Shown: positions 16,454 to 27,007, numbered from the stretch's first letter. The stretch: 64,000 bases of DNA from an uncultured Clostridia bacterium (GCA_946183365.1 CAMHAH010000006.1:1-64000), one strand, 5' to 3'. Notes: generated by a model from the letters alone, not told the origin. Made by a program: numbers and translations.

Positions 16454-17435
16454 ACACGCTAACGTCGCTCTGTTCATACCGTTCAACGGCTGTCCGCACA
16501 AGTGCTCGTTCTGCGATCAGCGCAGTATCACCGGCAGAGCTTATCAACCCACCCCCGATGATGTAAGAGAAGCTGTAGAAACAGCTCTTAGTTCTTTAAA
16601 AGAAAATTCTATAAACAGCGAGATAGCCTTCTTCGGCGGCAGCTTCACCGCTATAGACAGGGGCTATATGCTCTCGCTTTTAGAGGCGACAGCGCCTTAT
16701 ATCGACCGCTTCAAGGGCATACGGATATCCACCCGCCCCGATTGCATAGATGAAGAGATCCTCACTCTGTTAAAGAGCTACAAAGTCACCTCGATCGAGC
16801 TCGGCGCTCAGAGCATGAGCGATACCGTGCTCATGTCAAACGACAGGGGCCATACCGCCGAGGATGTAGAGAACGCCTCACGGCTGATAAAGTCATACGG
16901 CTTTGAGCTGGGGCTCCAGATGATGACGGGCCTTTATAAAAGCTCAGACGAGCTCGATATGTACACCGCTCAGAGGTTTATCAAGCTACGCCCCGATACC
17001 GTCCGTATTTATCCTACCATAGTAATGAAGGGTACCCGTCTGGGCGAGCTGTATCAGTCGGGCGTGTACAAGCCTCAACAGCTTGACAGCGCCGTCTCTC
17101 TGTGCGCTGAGCTGATAACGCTCTTTGAGAGCAGCGGTATCCGCGTTATCCGCGTGGGTCTGCACGATACCGAGACACTCAAACGCGATATGCTCTCGGG
17201 TCCCTACCACCCCTCGTTCAGAGAGCTGTGCGAGAGCCGCATAATGCTCAACAAGGCGATCTCCTTGCTCGGCTCAGCCGATAAAGGAGAGTACACGCTC
17301 CGCGTATCGCCTAAGTGCCGTTCCAAGATGACGGGCAACAAGAAGTCTAATATAGCCGCGCTGAAAAAGCTCGGCTTTGATATAAAAATAATTGAGGATG
17401 ATACCGTACCCGATACGGATATCGTCATATCATAA
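16449..17435 (+). CDS. Radical SAM protein, Elp3-like, probable AUU start
   Basis: This radical SAM enzyme is related to the Elp3 radical SAM domain and is commonly found between rnc and smc in Clostridia. The cluster-binding CxxxCxxC lies in GCPHKCSFC, about 16 residues from the N-terminus, followed by FFGGSFTAI. No ATG, GTG or TTG lies upstream of this motif in frame before a stop at 16440. The only plausible start is ATT at 16449, preceded 10 bases upstream by GGAG (16435-16438); it gives a family-like N-terminus (KHANVALFIPF). The first in-frame ATG (16668) would delete the catalytic motif. Its function is not established, and no acetyltransferase domain is present. Confidence 0.8.
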   Translation: MKHANVALFIPFNGCPHKCSFCDQRSITGRAYQPTPDDVREAVETALSSLKENSINSEIAFFGGSFTAIDRGYMLSLLEATAPYIDRFKGIRISTRPDCIDEEILTLLKSYKVTSIELGAQSMSDTVLMSNDRGHTAEDVENASRLIKSYGFELGLQMMTGLYKSSDELDMYTAQRFIKLRPDTVRIYPTIVMKGTRLGELYQSGVYKPQQLDSAVSLCAELITLFESSGIRVIRVGLHDTETLKRDMLSGPYHPSFRELCESRIMLNKAISLLGSADKGEYTLRVSPKCRSKMTGNKKSNIAALKKLGFDIKIIEDDTVPDTDIVIS

Positions 17436-17450
17436 TCGCAAGAGGTCGCA

Positions 17451-20400
17451 ATGATATTAAAATCTCTCGAATTACAGGGTTTCAAAACCTTTCCCGATAA
17501 AACAAAACTGACCTTTGACCACGGCATAACCTCGGTAGTAGGTCCCAACGGCAGCGGCAAGTCGAACATAAGCGACGCCATCCGCTGGGTGCTGGGCGAA
17601 CAGAGCGCCAAGGCTCTGCGCTGTTCTAAGATGGAGGACGTCGTATTCAACGGTACCGATAAGCGCAAGCGCCAGGGCTACGCCGAGGTCACTCTCACCA
17701 TCGACAACTCCGACCGCAGTCTGCCATACGGCGGCGACGACGTAGCGGTCACGCGCCGCTATTACCGCTCGGGCGAGTCTGAGTATCTGATAAACAAGGC
17801 GGCAGTACGCCTTAAGGATATCCATGAGCTGTTCATGGATACGGGTCTCGGACGCGACGGCTACAGCATGATAGGTCAGGGCAAGATCGACTCTATCGTC
17901 GCCTCTAAGAGCGAGGACAGACGAGAGATATTTGAAGAGGCGGCGGGTATCTCGAGATACCGTTACCGCAAGACCGAGGCTGAGCGAAAGCTCGCCCACA
18001 CAGAAGAGAACCTCCTCAGGCTCAGAGATATCGTAACCGAGCTCGAGGACAGAGTAGAGCCCCTGCGCATCCAGTCCGAGAAGGCTCAGAAGTTCTTGGA
18101 GTATTCTGAAGAGAAGCGCGGGCTTGAGATAGCTCTCTGGCTCGATACACTGAACAAGTCCTCAGCCGTCCTGCGCGACCATGAGGACAAGATCGCTATA
18201 GCTAAGGCTCAGTATGATGAGGCTGAGGCGACCCTGCAGTCTATCTCGGCTCAGACCGAGGAGATCTATATAAAGAACGGTATGCTCTCTTCTCAGATCG
18301 AGCAGGAGAGAACCGCTTCGTCTCTCTTTGAGGGTCAGATCGCCGAGAGGCGCGCCGGCATATCCGTAGCTGAGAATGATATCCTCCATAACAAAGAGAA
18401 CATAGCCCGTATACTGGGCGAGATAGAAAAGGCTGAGAGCTCCACCGTAGATATCCGCAAGATAGTTGAAGAGAAGATCGAGCGCGTGAACGAGCTCAAA
18501 GAAGCCGTGCTCAAGAAGCAGTCCGATTACAACGCAGTCTCCGACGAGCTGAACAACGTCAATAACGACGCCTCGCGCAGCAACGACGAGCTGCAGAAGC
18601 TATCGGCTGTCATAGCGTCATTATCACAGCGCCTCGCTGACGTAAGGGTCACCGACATAACCGGCAGATCGACCGTCGAGGAGCTTACGGCAAGAGCCGA
18701 AACGCTAAACGCCTCTGCAGAGGAGAAGCGTACTCAGCGCGATGATTTGATTTCTATAAAAGAAAAATACGAGAAGCAGCTCGCAGAAGCAGACAAGAAG
18801 ATCTCCGCCTTCTCAAACTCCATAGAGGGTCTCGAGATAAAGCTCAAGTCCAGAGCCGACAAGCGCGAGGAGCTCAGGCGTTCCGCCGAGACCCTGCGCC
18901 TTGACGCTGAGGAAAAGTCCCGCCGCGTCAAGATACTCTCTGACCTCTCGGCGAACTTCGAGGGCTTTTACAACAGCGTAAAGATAGTTATGCGCGAGGC
19001 CAAGAAGGGCTCTATAGGCGGTATCTGCGGACCCGTCACCACCATAATCAGGGTACCGTCGGAGTATAATATCGCCATGGAGGTAGCCCTCGGCGCTAAG
19101 ATGCAGAACATCGTAGTCAACACCGACTCCGACGCAAAGCGCGCTATAGAGCTGCTCAAAAAGTCAGACGGCGGCAGAGCGACCTTCCTGCCCGTCTCTA
19201 CGATAAAGCCCCGCAAGCTCGACGAGCAGGGCCTCGACGATTGCTACGGCTACATAGGCATAGCCTCCGAGCTGTGTACCGCTGACGCTAAATACGCCAA
19301 TATCCTCTCTAACCTCCTCGGGCGTATCGTTATCGCCGAGGATCTGTCATCGGCGTCGGCTATCGCCAAGAGATACGGCTACCGCTTCCAGGTGGTCACC
19401 CTCGACGGTCAGGTCATCAACGCGGGCGGTTCGTTCACAGGCGGCTCGCGCGCCAAGAACTCGGGTCTCTTGTCCCGAGAGAGCGAGATAGATAAGCTCA
19501 AAAAGCAGGCGGCTCAGCTGAGCGAGAAGGCTAAGAGCGAGGCTGAGAAGCTGACTGAGGCTGAGAGCCGCTATTCGGCTGTAGAAGCCGACCTTATCGG
19601 CGCTCAGGCAGATCTTACAAATACCCGCAACGATAAGGTGCGTCTCAACGCCGAGTACAACGCCTGTCTGTCAGAGCTCGCGGCAGTGGTACGCGACCTC
19701 GAGGGCATCAACGCCGAGCTGTCGTCGGGCGCTGTCAAGATAAACGAGGCTAAGGCCTCTATCGAGCTTGCTCAAAAGGACATGATACGCTTCAACGCAG
19801 ATATCGAGTCCACCGAGCTCAAGATAAAGACCATATCCGGCTCACGTGACGAAATGGCTGAGAAGCGCGAGAAGCTCGCCGATAAGCTGCAGCAGATACG
19901 TCTTGACATCCTCGGTTATGAGAAGGATACCGAGACCCTCAAGGCTGAGATAGAGAGCGCCGAGAGCTCGGGCAGCGACCAGCAGCAGCGTATCCGTGAG
20001 CTCGAGGCTGAGAAACAGACCTATGAGCAGAATAATTCTGAAATAGAAAATAAAATCACTTCACTGAACGCGGATATCGAGGCGATAACCGCGAAGCAGC
20101 AGCAGTCCGCCGAGAATATCGAGAGGCTCAATAACGAGAAGCTCGAGCTTGAGCGGAGCACAGTCACCCTGCGCCAGACCGAGCGCGATAAGTTGAGCGA
20201 GAAGGAGCTCGCCTCAAATGAGTTCACCCGTCTTGAAGAGCGCAAGGCGAATAAGCAGAAGGAATTCGACGATATAATCTCAAAGCTCTGGGATGAATAC
20301 GAGCTTACCCGCAGAGAGGCCGAGGAACAGGCGGTAGAGATCGAGAACCTCACCGAGGCTCGTTCACGCCTGTCGTCGCTCAAGAACAAGATCAAGGGTC

Positions 20401-21026
20401 TCGGCTCGGTGAACGTCGGCGCTATCGAGGAGTATAAGGAGGTATCCGAGAGATACACCTTCATGAAAACTCAGGTCGACGACGTTGAGAAGTCGAAGAA
20501 GGAGATCGAGAACCTCATCCGCGATCTTACCAAGCAGATGAAAGAGGTGTTCGTAGACTCATTCGCTCAGATAAACAAGAACTTCACCCTTACCTTCAAG
20601 GAGCTGTTCGGCGGCGGCGAGGCTCACCTCGAGCTCTCGGACCCCGAGAACATCCTTACCTCGGGCATAGATATCATTGTACATCCCCCGGGCAAGATAG
20701 TTGTCCACCTCGAGGCTCTCTCGGGCGGCGAGAAGGCTCTGGTCGCCATAGCGCTGTACTTCGCTATCATGAAGGTGCGTCCCGCTCCGTTCTGTGTTAT
20801 GGACGAGATCGAGGCGGCTTTGGACGAGGTCAACGTAGACCGTTTCGCGGCTTATCTGCGCAATCTTACCGAGAGCACCCAGTTCATACTCATAACCCAC
20901 CGCCGCGGCACTATGGAAGAGGCCGACGTCCTCTACGGCGTCACAATGCAGGACGAGGGTATCTCAAAGCTGCTTGAGCTGCGCGCCTCAGAGGTAGCGG
21001 CCAAGCTCGGCATGAAAACGAATTGA
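17451..21026 (+). CDS. smc: Chromosome segregation protein SMC
   Basis: SMC, with ScpA and ScpB, extrudes DNA loops and resolves sister origins. The 1191-residue protein has an N-terminal ATPase half with Walker A GPNGSGKSN (31-39), two long coiled-coil arms, a central hinge (about 510-670, with GGSFTGGSRAKNSG at its end) and a C-terminal half with signature LSGGEKAL and Walker B FCVMDEIEAALDE. Length is typical. scpA and scpB are not in this window. The upstream radical SAM gene ends 15 bases away. Confidence 0.97.
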   Translation: MILKSLELQGFKTFPDKTKLTFDHGITSVVGPNGSGKSNISDAIRWVLGEQSAKALRCSKMEDVVFNGTDKRKRQGYAEVTLTIDNSDRSLPYGGDDVAVTRRYYRSGESEYLINKAAVRLKDIHELFMDTGLGRDGYSMIGQGKIDSIVASKSEDRREIFEEAAGISRYRYRKTEAERKLAHTEENLLRLRDIVTELEDRVEPLRIQSEKAQKFLEYSEEKRGLEIALWLDTLNKSSAVLRDHEDKIAIAKAQYDEAEATLQSISAQTEEIYIKNGMLSSQIEQERTASSLFEGQIAERRAGISVAENDILHNKENIARILGEIEKAESSTVDIRKIVEEKIERVNELKEAVLKKQSDYNAVSDELNNVNNDASRSNDELQKLSAVIASLSQRLADVRVTDITGRSTVEELTARAETLNASAEEKRTQRDDLISIKEKYEKQLAEADKKISAFSNSIEGLEIKLKSRADKREELRRSAETLRLDAEEKSRRVKILSDLSANFEGFYNSVKIVMREAKKGSIGGICGPVTTIIRVPSEYNIAMEVALGAKMQNIVVNTDSDAKRAIELLKKSDGGRATFLPVSTIKPRKLDEQGLDDCYGYIGIASELCTADAKYANILSNLLGRIVIAEDLSSASAIAKRYGYRFQVVTLDGQVINAGGSFTGGSRAKNSGLLSRESEIDKLKKQAAQLSEKAKSEAEKLTEAESRYSAVEADLIGAQADLTNTRNDKVRLNAEYNACLSELAAVVRDLEGINAELSSGAVKINEAKASIELAQKDMIRFNADIESTELKIKTISGSRDEMAEKREKLADKLQQIRLDILGYEKDTETLKAEIESAESSGSDQQQRIRELEAEKQTYEQNNSEIENKITSLNADIEAITAKQQQSAENIERLNNEKLELERSTVTLRQTERDKLSEKELASNEFTRLEERKANKQKEFDDIISKLWDEYELTRREAEEQAVEIENLTEARSRLSSLKNKIKGLGSVNVGAIEEYKEVSERYTFMKTQVDDVEKSKKEIENLIRDLTKQMKEVFVDSFAQINKNFTLTFKELFGGGEAHLELSDPENILTSGIDIIVHPPGKIVVHLEALSGGEKALVAIALYFAIMKVRPAPFCVMDEIEAALDEVNVDRFAAYLRNLTESTQFILITHRRGTMEEADVLYGVTMQDEGISKLLELRASEVAAKLGMKTN

Positions 21027-21114
21027 ACCTGAAAACAGCCGAGCCCCGATATCGGTCAAGCTGTTTGATGATGGATATATCTGATATCGCAGTCAGTAAC
21101 AAAGGAGAAATACT

Positions 21115-22032
21115 ATGGGATTTTTCAGTAAATTAAAAGAAGGCTTAAAAAAGACCCGCGACAGCGTAGTAGGTCAGATCGACTCTATGCTCAGCACCTA
21201 TACCACGGTCGACGAGGAGCTTTTTGAGGATCTCGAGGAGCTGCTTGTGATGGGCGACGTGGGTATGGATACCGCTAATCTGATCTGCGGAAAACTGCGC
21301 GTGAGAGTTAAAGAGAAGCGTATCACCGATCCTCAAAAGATAATGAATGAGATAGCCGAGATATCGGCTGAGCTGCTGTCCGAGAACAACGAGATGGTCT
21401 TGAACACCAAGCCCTCTCTGATACTGGTCATCGGCGTCAACGGCGTCGGCAAGACCACCTCTATCGGCAAGATCGCGAATTATTATATACAGCAGGGCAA
21501 GAGGGTCACTATGGCGGCGGCGGATACCTTCCGCGCGGCGGCTATCGACCAGCTAAAGGTCTGGGCTGAGCGCAGCGGCGCCGATATAGTAGCTCAGGGC
21601 GAGGGTTCAGATCCCGCGGCTGTCGTGTTCGACGCTATCGCCTCTGCTAAGGCTAAGGGCTCCGATATCATCATCGTAGATACCGCCGGCAGACTTCATA
21701 ACAAGAAGCACCTCATGGATGAGCTCGCAAAGATACGCCGCGTCATAGACCGCGAGCTGCCCGACGCCGATAAGGAGTCGCTGCTCGTGCTCGACGCTAC
21801 AACGGGTCAGAACGCCGTAAATCAGGCTTCCGAGTTCGCTAAGGCTACCGGTATCACCGGCATAGTGCTCACTAAGCTCGACGGCACAGCCAAGGGCGGC
21901 GTGGTTCTGGCTATCAAGCAGGAGCTGGGTATCCCCGTCAAGTTTATAGGTGTAGGCGAGCAGGTAGACGACCTGCAGCCGTTCGACGCCCTTGATTTCT
22001 CTAAGGCGCTGTTTGTAAAGGATGAAAGATGA
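21115..22032 (+). CDS. ftsY: Signal recognition particle receptor FtsY
   Basis: FtsY is the SRP receptor GTPase that docks ribosome-nascent chain complexes at the membrane. At 305 residues it is the short form: an N domain (about 1-95) and a G domain with GVNGVGKTTSIGK, DTFRAAAIDQL, DTAGRLHNK and TKLDGTAKGG, with almost no acidic A domain. AAAGGAGA precedes the ATG. The smc-ftsY order is conserved in Firmicutes, but ylxM and ffh do not follow. Its stop overlaps the next start (ATGA). Confidence 0.97.
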   Translation: MGFFSKLKEGLKKTRDSVVGQIDSMLSTYTTVDEELFEDLEELLVMGDVGMDTANLICGKLRVRVKEKRITDPQKIMNEIAEISAELLSENNEMVLNTKPSLILVIGVNGVGKTTSIGKIANYYIQQGKRVTMAAADTFRAAAIDQLKVWAERSGADIVAQGEGSDPAAVVFDAIASAKAKGSDIIIVDTAGRLHNKKHLMDELAKIRRVIDRELPDADKESLLVLDATTGQNAVNQASEFAKATGITGIVLTKLDGTAKGGVVLAIKQELGIPVKFIGVGEQVDDLQPFDALDFSKALFVKDER

Positions 22033-22628
22033 GAGAGTTTATAATCGCTACCAACAACAAGAATAAATTGATCGAGATAGAGAGGATACTCGGTCCTTTG
22101 GGTATCACAGCCGTCACGGCGGGCGAGAGGGGAATAGACCTCGGCGACGTTGTCGAGGACGGCGAGACCTTTATAGATAACGCTTATATCAAGGCTAAGC
22201 ACGCCTTTGATATCTGCCACTGTCCCGTTATCGCAGATGACTCGGGACTGTGTATAGACGCTCTCGACGGCAGACCCGGCATATACTCGGCCCGCTACGG
22301 CGGCGAGAGCACAAGCTATTCGGATAAGATAACTATGCTGCTCAAAGAGCTTGAGGACGTGCCCGAAGAGGCGCGCGGCGCTCACTTCACCAGCGCTGTT
22401 TGCTGTATCCTCGACGACAGTACCGTCATCAAGGTCGAGGGCAGGTGCGAGGGCAGGATAGCATATGAGCCCTCGGGCAGCGGCGGCTTCGGCTACGATC
22501 CTATCTTCACCGTTGACGGCGTGAGCTTCGCGTCGCTGTCGGCTGAGGAAAAGGACAGACTGAGCCACCGCGGCAACGCTCTGCGTATGCTGAGAGATAA
22601 GTTAGCTGAGATAATGAAAACAGATTGA
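22029..22628 (+). CDS. rdgB: XTP/dITP diphosphatase (RdgB/HAM1)
   Basis: This house-cleaning pyrophosphatase hydrolyses ITP, XTP and their deoxy forms, keeping inosine and xanthine out of nucleic acids. The 199-residue protein has the N-terminal ATNNKNKLIEIERIL substrate loop, the catalytic ADDSGLCIDALDGRPG, and the C-terminal GSGGFGYDPIF and SHRGNALR motifs. It is coupled to ftsY through a four-base overlap. Confidence 0.95.
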   Translation: MREFIIATNNKNKLIEIERILGPLGITAVTAGERGIDLGDVVEDGETFIDNAYIKAKHAFDICHCPVIADDSGLCIDALDGRPGIYSARYGGESTSYSDKITMLLKELEDVPEEARGAHFTSAVCCILDDSTVIKVEGRCEGRIAYEPSGSGGFGYDPIFTVDGVSFASLSAEEKDRLSHRGNALRMLRDKLAEIMKTD

Positions 22629-22647
22629 GGATAAAAGAGGAAATATT

Positions 22648-22941
22648 ATGCTTACAAGTAAACAGAGAGCCCAGCTTCGCGCTCTCGCAAATCCTATAGA
22701 TACCGTAATAATGGTCGGCAAGGGCGGCTTCTCAGAGGCTCTGTACAAGACCGCCGACGAGGCTATAACCGCTCGCGAACTGATAAAGGGCAAGGTGCTC
22801 GAGGCGTGCGAGTTCTCATCCCGCGAGGCTGCCGACGATATCGCCGAGCACATCGGCGCCGATGTGGTACAGGTAATCGGCTCAAAGTTCGTGCTGTACC
22901 GCAAAAACAAAAAAGAGCCTAAGATAAAGCTCGTCAAATGA
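22648..22941 (+). CDS. yhbY: YhbY family (CRM domain) RNA-binding protein
   Basis: A 97-residue single CRM-domain protein with MLTSKQRAQLRALANPID, the VGKGGFSEA loop and the C-terminal QVIGSKFVLYRKNK. YhbY proteins associate with pre-50S particles. GAGGAAA lies upstream. The next gene, nadD, overlaps its stop; yhbY-nadD-yqeK-rsfS is a conserved Firmicutes run. Confidence 0.94.
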   Translation: MLTSKQRAQLRALANPIDTVIMVGKGGFSEALYKTADEAITARELIKGKVLEACEFSSREAADDIAEHIGADVVQVIGSKFVLYRKNKKEPKIKLVK

Positions 22942-23531
22942 GACACGCGATATACGGGGGCTCGTTCAACCCCATCCATAACGACCATATCAGGCTCGCG
23001 CTGACCTTCATCGAGCAGTTCGAGCTTGACAGGGTAACTCTGATACCCACCAATATAACACCGCTCAAGGACAATTCGCACATAGCCGACGGTATACACC
23101 GCTATAATATGTGCGTTTTAGCGGCTCAGGATTATCCTCAGATAGAGGTCAGCGATATCGAGATACGCCGCAAGGGAGAGAGTTATACCTCGGATACCAT
23201 TGCCGAGCTGAAGAACGACGAAGACACCCTCTTTCTGATAGTCGGCGCGGATATGTATGTCACCCTTGACAAGTGGCATGATTTCCGCTATATTTTCGAT
23301 AACGCGACTATTCTTGCCGCTCCGCGTGACGAACTTGATTATATTTCTCTTGAAGAAAAATACAGAGAGTATAAAGAGAAGTATGCCTGCCGCACCATAA
23401 TCGCGAGCCGCGGCATAGGCGAGCTTTCGTCCACGATGATACGCGAGGGCATAGCGGCGGGAGCCGACGTCAGCCGCATGATAGACAGCCGTGTCCTCGA
23501 TTATATCCAAAAGCACGATTTGTACAGATAA
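22938..23531 (+). CDS. nadD: Nicotinate-nucleotide adenylyltransferase NadD
   Basis: NadD adenylates nicotinate mononucleotide to deamido-NAD in NAD synthesis. The 197-residue protein has the nucleotidyltransferase motif GGSFNPIHNDH at its N-terminus and LSSTMIREG (the ISSTxxR equivalent) near the C-terminus. The ATG overlaps the yhbY stop and has no good ribosome binding site of its own, so translation is probably coupled. Confidence 0.95.
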   Translation: MRHAIYGGSFNPIHNDHIRLALTFIEQFELDRVTLIPTNITPLKDNSHIADGIHRYNMCVLAAQDYPQIEVSDIEIRRKGESYTSDTIAELKNDEDTLFLIVGADMYVTLDKWHDFRYIFDNATILAAPRDELDYISLEEKYREYKEKYACRTIIASRGIGELSSTMIREGIAAGADVSRMIDSRVLDYIQKHDLYR

Positions 23532-23563
23532 CAGTTTACGCCAACTTCTTACAGGAGGTCAAT

Positions 23564-24127
23564 ATGGAAGCAGAGAAGTATTTACACGAGCTCGACGGGC
23601 TCTCCGAATACCGCAGGATACATTCGATCAATGTATCAAAGGAGGCTGTGCGCTTCGCCGAGAAGTACGGCGCGGACGTTGAAAAGGCGCGTATCGCGGG
23701 GCTTCTGCACGACGTTACCAAAGAGACCGATTTTGACAAACAGTTGCAAATAATAGAAAACGGTGGTATAATTCTCACCGAAGTCGAGCGCCGCTCGCCG
23801 AAGCTCTGGCACGCGATCTCGGGCGCCGTTTATGTGCGCGACGTGATCGGAATAAAGGATGAGGATATTTTCAACGCCATCCGCTTCCATACCACCGCCA
23901 GAGCGGGTATGAGCCAACTCGAAAAGGTGATATTCCTCGCCGATTTCACCTCGGCTGAAAGGGATTATCCCGATATAGACGTTATCCGTGAGCACGCCGA
24001 GAACTCCCTTGAGGACGGTATGCTCTACGGCATCAAATTCACCGTTTCACGGCTTGTGGGCAGGGGAGATATAGTCAGTCCCGACGCTCTCGCCGCGTAT
24101 AACGAGATCTTACTCAACAAAGAATAA
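23564..24127 (+). CDS. yqeK: YqeK family HD-domain Ap4A hydrolase
   Basis: This 187-residue HD-domain phosphohydrolase has the metal ligands in IHSINV and GLLHDVTKE, and FHTTA further on. YqeK proteins are symmetrical diadenosine tetraphosphatases that limit Ap4A. AGGAGGT lies directly upstream. Its place between nadD and rsfS is conserved. Confidence 0.92.
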   Translation: MEAEKYLHELDGLSEYRRIHSINVSKEAVRFAEKYGADVEKARIAGLLHDVTKETDFDKQLQIIENGGIILTEVERRSPKLWHAISGAVYVRDVIGIKDEDIFNAIRFHTTARAGMSQLEKVIFLADFTSAERDYPDIDVIREHAENSLEDGMLYGIKFTVSRLVGRGDIVSPDALAAYNEILLNKE

Positions 24128-24162
24128 TCATGTCACAGACATTTTCATAAACGAGGTTCAAT

Positions 24163-24519
24163 ATGGAGTCATTACAGGAAGCAAAAGCTATAGCTAAGAT
24201 ATTAGACGACCGCAAGGGTATCGACGTCCGCGTTATAAAGATAGCCGATATCTCATCTCTCGCTGACTACATGGTCATCGCCACGGGTACCTCTTCTACT
24301 CATGTAAAGTCGCTTGCCGACTATGTCGAGTATGAGATGGACAAGCAGGGCGTATCCGTCAGCCATATCGAGGGTCACCGCTCAGATACATGGATACTTC
24401 TCGATTATGTTGACGTTATCGTCCATGTTTTCAACGAAGAGAGCCGTCAGTACTATGATCTCGACCGCCTCTGGGAGGACGGCGAGACCGTAGATATCTC
24501 AGATATTATAACGGATTAA
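24163..24519 (+). CDS. rsfS: Ribosomal silencing factor RsfS
   Basis: RsfS binds L14 on the 50S subunit and blocks joining with 30S when nutrients are scarce. The 118-residue protein shows the DUF143 pattern: [35 protein letters not shown] and [23 protein letters not shown] precedes the ATG. Confidence 0.95.
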   Translation: MESLQEAKAIAKILDDRKGIDVRVIKIADISSLADYMVIATGTSSTHVKSLADYVEYEMDKQGVSVSHIEGHRSDTWILLDYVDVIVHVFNEESRQYYDLDRLWEDGETVDISDIITD

Positions 24520-24577
24520 AATGCTCCCTTTACAAAGGGAGGCTATCAAACAGCCATTAACCGTTGGAGGTATATTT

Positions 24578-26995
24578 ATGATGAAGTATAATCACAAGGC
24601 AGTTGAGCCAAAATGGCAAAAAATCTGGGAGGATAAGGGCGTATTCCACGCTCAGACGAACTCTGATAAGCCCAAGTTCTATTCCCTCATCGAATTCCCT
24701 TACCCCTCGGGTCAGGGCCTGCACGTAGGACATCCCCGTCCCTACACCGCGCTCGATACCGTATCGCGTAAGCGCAGACTGCAGGGCTACAACGTACTGT
24801 ATCCCATCGGCTGGGACGCCTTCGGTCTGCCTACCGAGAACTACGCTATCAAGAACCATATCCATCCCGAGATAGTCACAAAGAACAATATCGCCCGCTT
24901 CAAAAAGCAGATACAGTCGCTTGGTATCTCCTTTGACTGGAGCCGCGAGATCAATACAACCGACCCCGATTATTACAAGTGGACCCAGTGGATATTCCTC
25001 CAGCTTTTCAAGCATGATCTTGCATATAAAAAGGAGATGTCCGTAAACTGGTGTACCTCCTGCAAGTGCGTTCTGGCTAACGAAGAGGTAGTCAACGGCG
25101 TTTGCGAGCGCTGCGGCAGCGAGGTAGTCCACAGGGTCAAGAGCCAGTGGATGCTGCGCATCACCAAGTACGCCGACAGACTGATCGACGACCTCGAGCT
25201 TGTCGATTATCCCGAGCGCGTAAAGCTCCAGCAGAAGAACTGGATCGGCAGGAGCTACGGCGCTGAGGTCGAGTTCGATACCACAGCCGGCGACAAGCTG
25301 ACTGTATATACCACCCGTCCCGATACTCTCTACGGCGCTACATATATGGTAGTTTCACCCGAGCATCCTTATATCGAGAAGTGGGCCGACAAGCTCACCA
25401 ATATCGACGCTGTAAGGGCTTATCAGCGTGAGAGCGCCAAGAAGAGCGACTTTGAGCGCACCGAGATGAACAAGGACAAGACCGGCGTAAAGCTCGAGGG
25501 CGTTACCGCGATCAATCCCGTGAACGGCAGAGAGATCCCGATCTTCATCTCAGACTATGTACTTATCTCCTACGGTACCGGCGCTATCATGGCGGTACCC
25601 GCTCACGATACCCGTGACTGGGAGTTCGCTAAGAAATTCGATCTGCCCATCATCGAGGTCGTAAAGGGCGGCGAGGACGTACAGAAAGAGGCGTTCACCG
25701 ACTGCGCCACGGGCGTGATGGTCAACTCTGATATCCTCGACGGTCTGAGCGTAGAGGACGCTAAGGCCAAGATAATAGATTACCTCACCGAGAAGGGCAT
25801 AGGACATAAGAAGGTCAACTTCAAGCTCCGCGACTGGGTATTCTCACGCCAGCGCTACTGGGGCGAGCCTATCCCGATCGTTCACTGCGACGACTGCGGC
25901 TATGTCCCGATCCCCGAGAGCGAGCTGCCGTTGAGACTGCCTATGGTAGAGAGCTATGAGCCTACCGATACCGGCGAGTCGCCGCTCGCGAATATGACCG
26001 ACTGGGTAGAGACCACCTGCCCCTGCTGCGGCAAAAAGGCTTACCGCGAGACCGATACCATGCCTCAGTGGGCAGGCTCATCGTGGTATTACCTCAGATA
26101 TATGGATCCTCACAACAGCGAGGCTATCGCCTCAGAGGACGCTTTAAAATACTGGAACTGCGTAGACTGGTACAACGGCGGAATGGAGCACACCACCCTG
26201 CATCTGCTCTACTCCCGCTTCTGGCACAAGTTCCTCTATGATATCGGCGTTGTCCCGACAAAGGAGCCGTACGCTAAGCGTACCTCTCACGGTATGATCC
26301 TCGGCTCTAACGGCGAGAAGATGTCCAAATCCCGCGGCAACGTCGTCAACCCCGACGATATTGTCAACGAATACGGCGCCGATACTCTGCGTATGTATGA
26401 GATGTTCATCGGCGACTTTGAGAAGGCGGCTCCCTGGAGCACCAACTCGGTACGCGGCTGCCGCAAGTTCATCGAGCGCTTCTGGAATTTGCAGGAGATC
26501 ATGACCGGCGAGGACTTCATCCGTCCCGAGCTCGAGAAGGAGTTCCACAAGACTATCAAGAAGGTAGGCAGCGATATCGAGAACATCAAGTTCAACACCG
26601 CAATCGCCGCTCTGATGGCTCTCATCAATTCGATCTACGCTACGGGCAAGGTCACTAAGAAAGAACTTGAGATCTTCTCTGTACTGCTCAATCCATTCGC
26701 TCCTCATGTCACCGAAGAGGTCTGGGAGGTCTGCAAGCTCGGCAGCGGCATCCTTGCCGAGACCCGCTGGCCCGAGTATGACGAGGCTAAGTGCGTAGAC
26801 GACACCATCGAGATCGTGGCTCAGGTCAACGGCAGGATCAAGGCTAAGCTGAATATCTCAGCCGACGCCGATCAGGCTGACGTTCTCGCTATGGCTAAGT
26901 CAGAGCCCAAGGTAGCCGAAGCGCTAAGCGGCATGAATATCGTCAAAGAAATATATATCAAGGGCCGTCTTGTAAATATCGTTGTAAAACCGTAA
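24578..26995 (+). CDS. leuS: Leucyl-tRNA synthetase
   Basis: LeuS charges tRNA-Leu. The 805-residue class I enzyme has HVGH as its HIGH motif in the N-terminal Rossmann fold, a CxxC...CxxC zinc element (CTSCKC, CERCG), the CP1 editing domain with [15 protein letters not shown], and [13 protein letters not shown] at 24566-24570 supports ATG 24578, with a second ATG at 24581; an upstream in-frame ATG (24521) is too far from it. The short gap from rsfS contains a CTCCCTTT/AAAGGGAG hairpin. I see no T-box leader. Confidence 0.96.
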   Translation: MMKYNHKAVEPKWQKIWEDKGVFHAQTNSDKPKFYSLIEFPYPSGQGLHVGHPRPYTALDTVSRKRRLQGYNVLYPIGWDAFGLPTENYAIKNHIHPEIVTKNNIARFKKQIQSLGISFDWSREINTTDPDYYKWTQWIFLQLFKHDLAYKKEMSVNWCTSCKCVLANEEVVNGVCERCGSEVVHRVKSQWMLRITKYADRLIDDLELVDYPERVKLQQKNWIGRSYGAEVEFDTTAGDKLTVYTTRPDTLYGATYMVVSPEHPYIEKWADKLTNIDAVRAYQRESAKKSDFERTEMNKDKTGVKLEGVTAINPVNGREIPIFISDYVLISYGTGAIMAVPAHDTRDWEFAKKFDLPIIEVVKGGEDVQKEAFTDCATGVMVNSDILDGLSVEDAKAKIIDYLTEKGIGHKKVNFKLRDWVFSRQRYWGEPIPIVHCDDCGYVPIPESELPLRLPMVESYEPTDTGESPLANMTDWVETTCPCCGKKAYRETDTMPQWAGSSWYYLRYMDPHNSEAIASEDALKYWNCVDWYNGGMEHTTLHLLYSRFWHKFLYDIGVVPTKEPYAKRTSHGMILGSNGEKMSKSRGNVVNPDDIVNEYGADTLRMYEMFIGDFEKAAPWSTNSVRGCRKFIERFWNLQEIMTGEDFIRPELEKEFHKTIKKVGSDIENIKFNTAIAALMALINSIYATGKVTKKELEIFSVLLNPFAPHVTEEVWEVCKLGSGILAETRWPEYDEAKCVDDTIEIVAQVNGRIKAKLNISADADQADVLAMAKSEPKVAEALSGMNIVKEIYIKGRLVNIVVKP

Positions 26996-27007
26996 TTCTG
27001 AACTTAC

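Noticed and set aside
16668..17435. Shorter radical SAM protein starting at the first ATG
   Set aside because: This would remove the CxxxCxxC motif and the FFGGSF segment, which are intact and in frame upstream.
24521..24577. Extended leuS N-terminus from an upstream ATG
   Set aside because: The extension contains a CTCCCTTT/AAAGGGAG hairpin and the GGAGG that belongs to ATG 24578.
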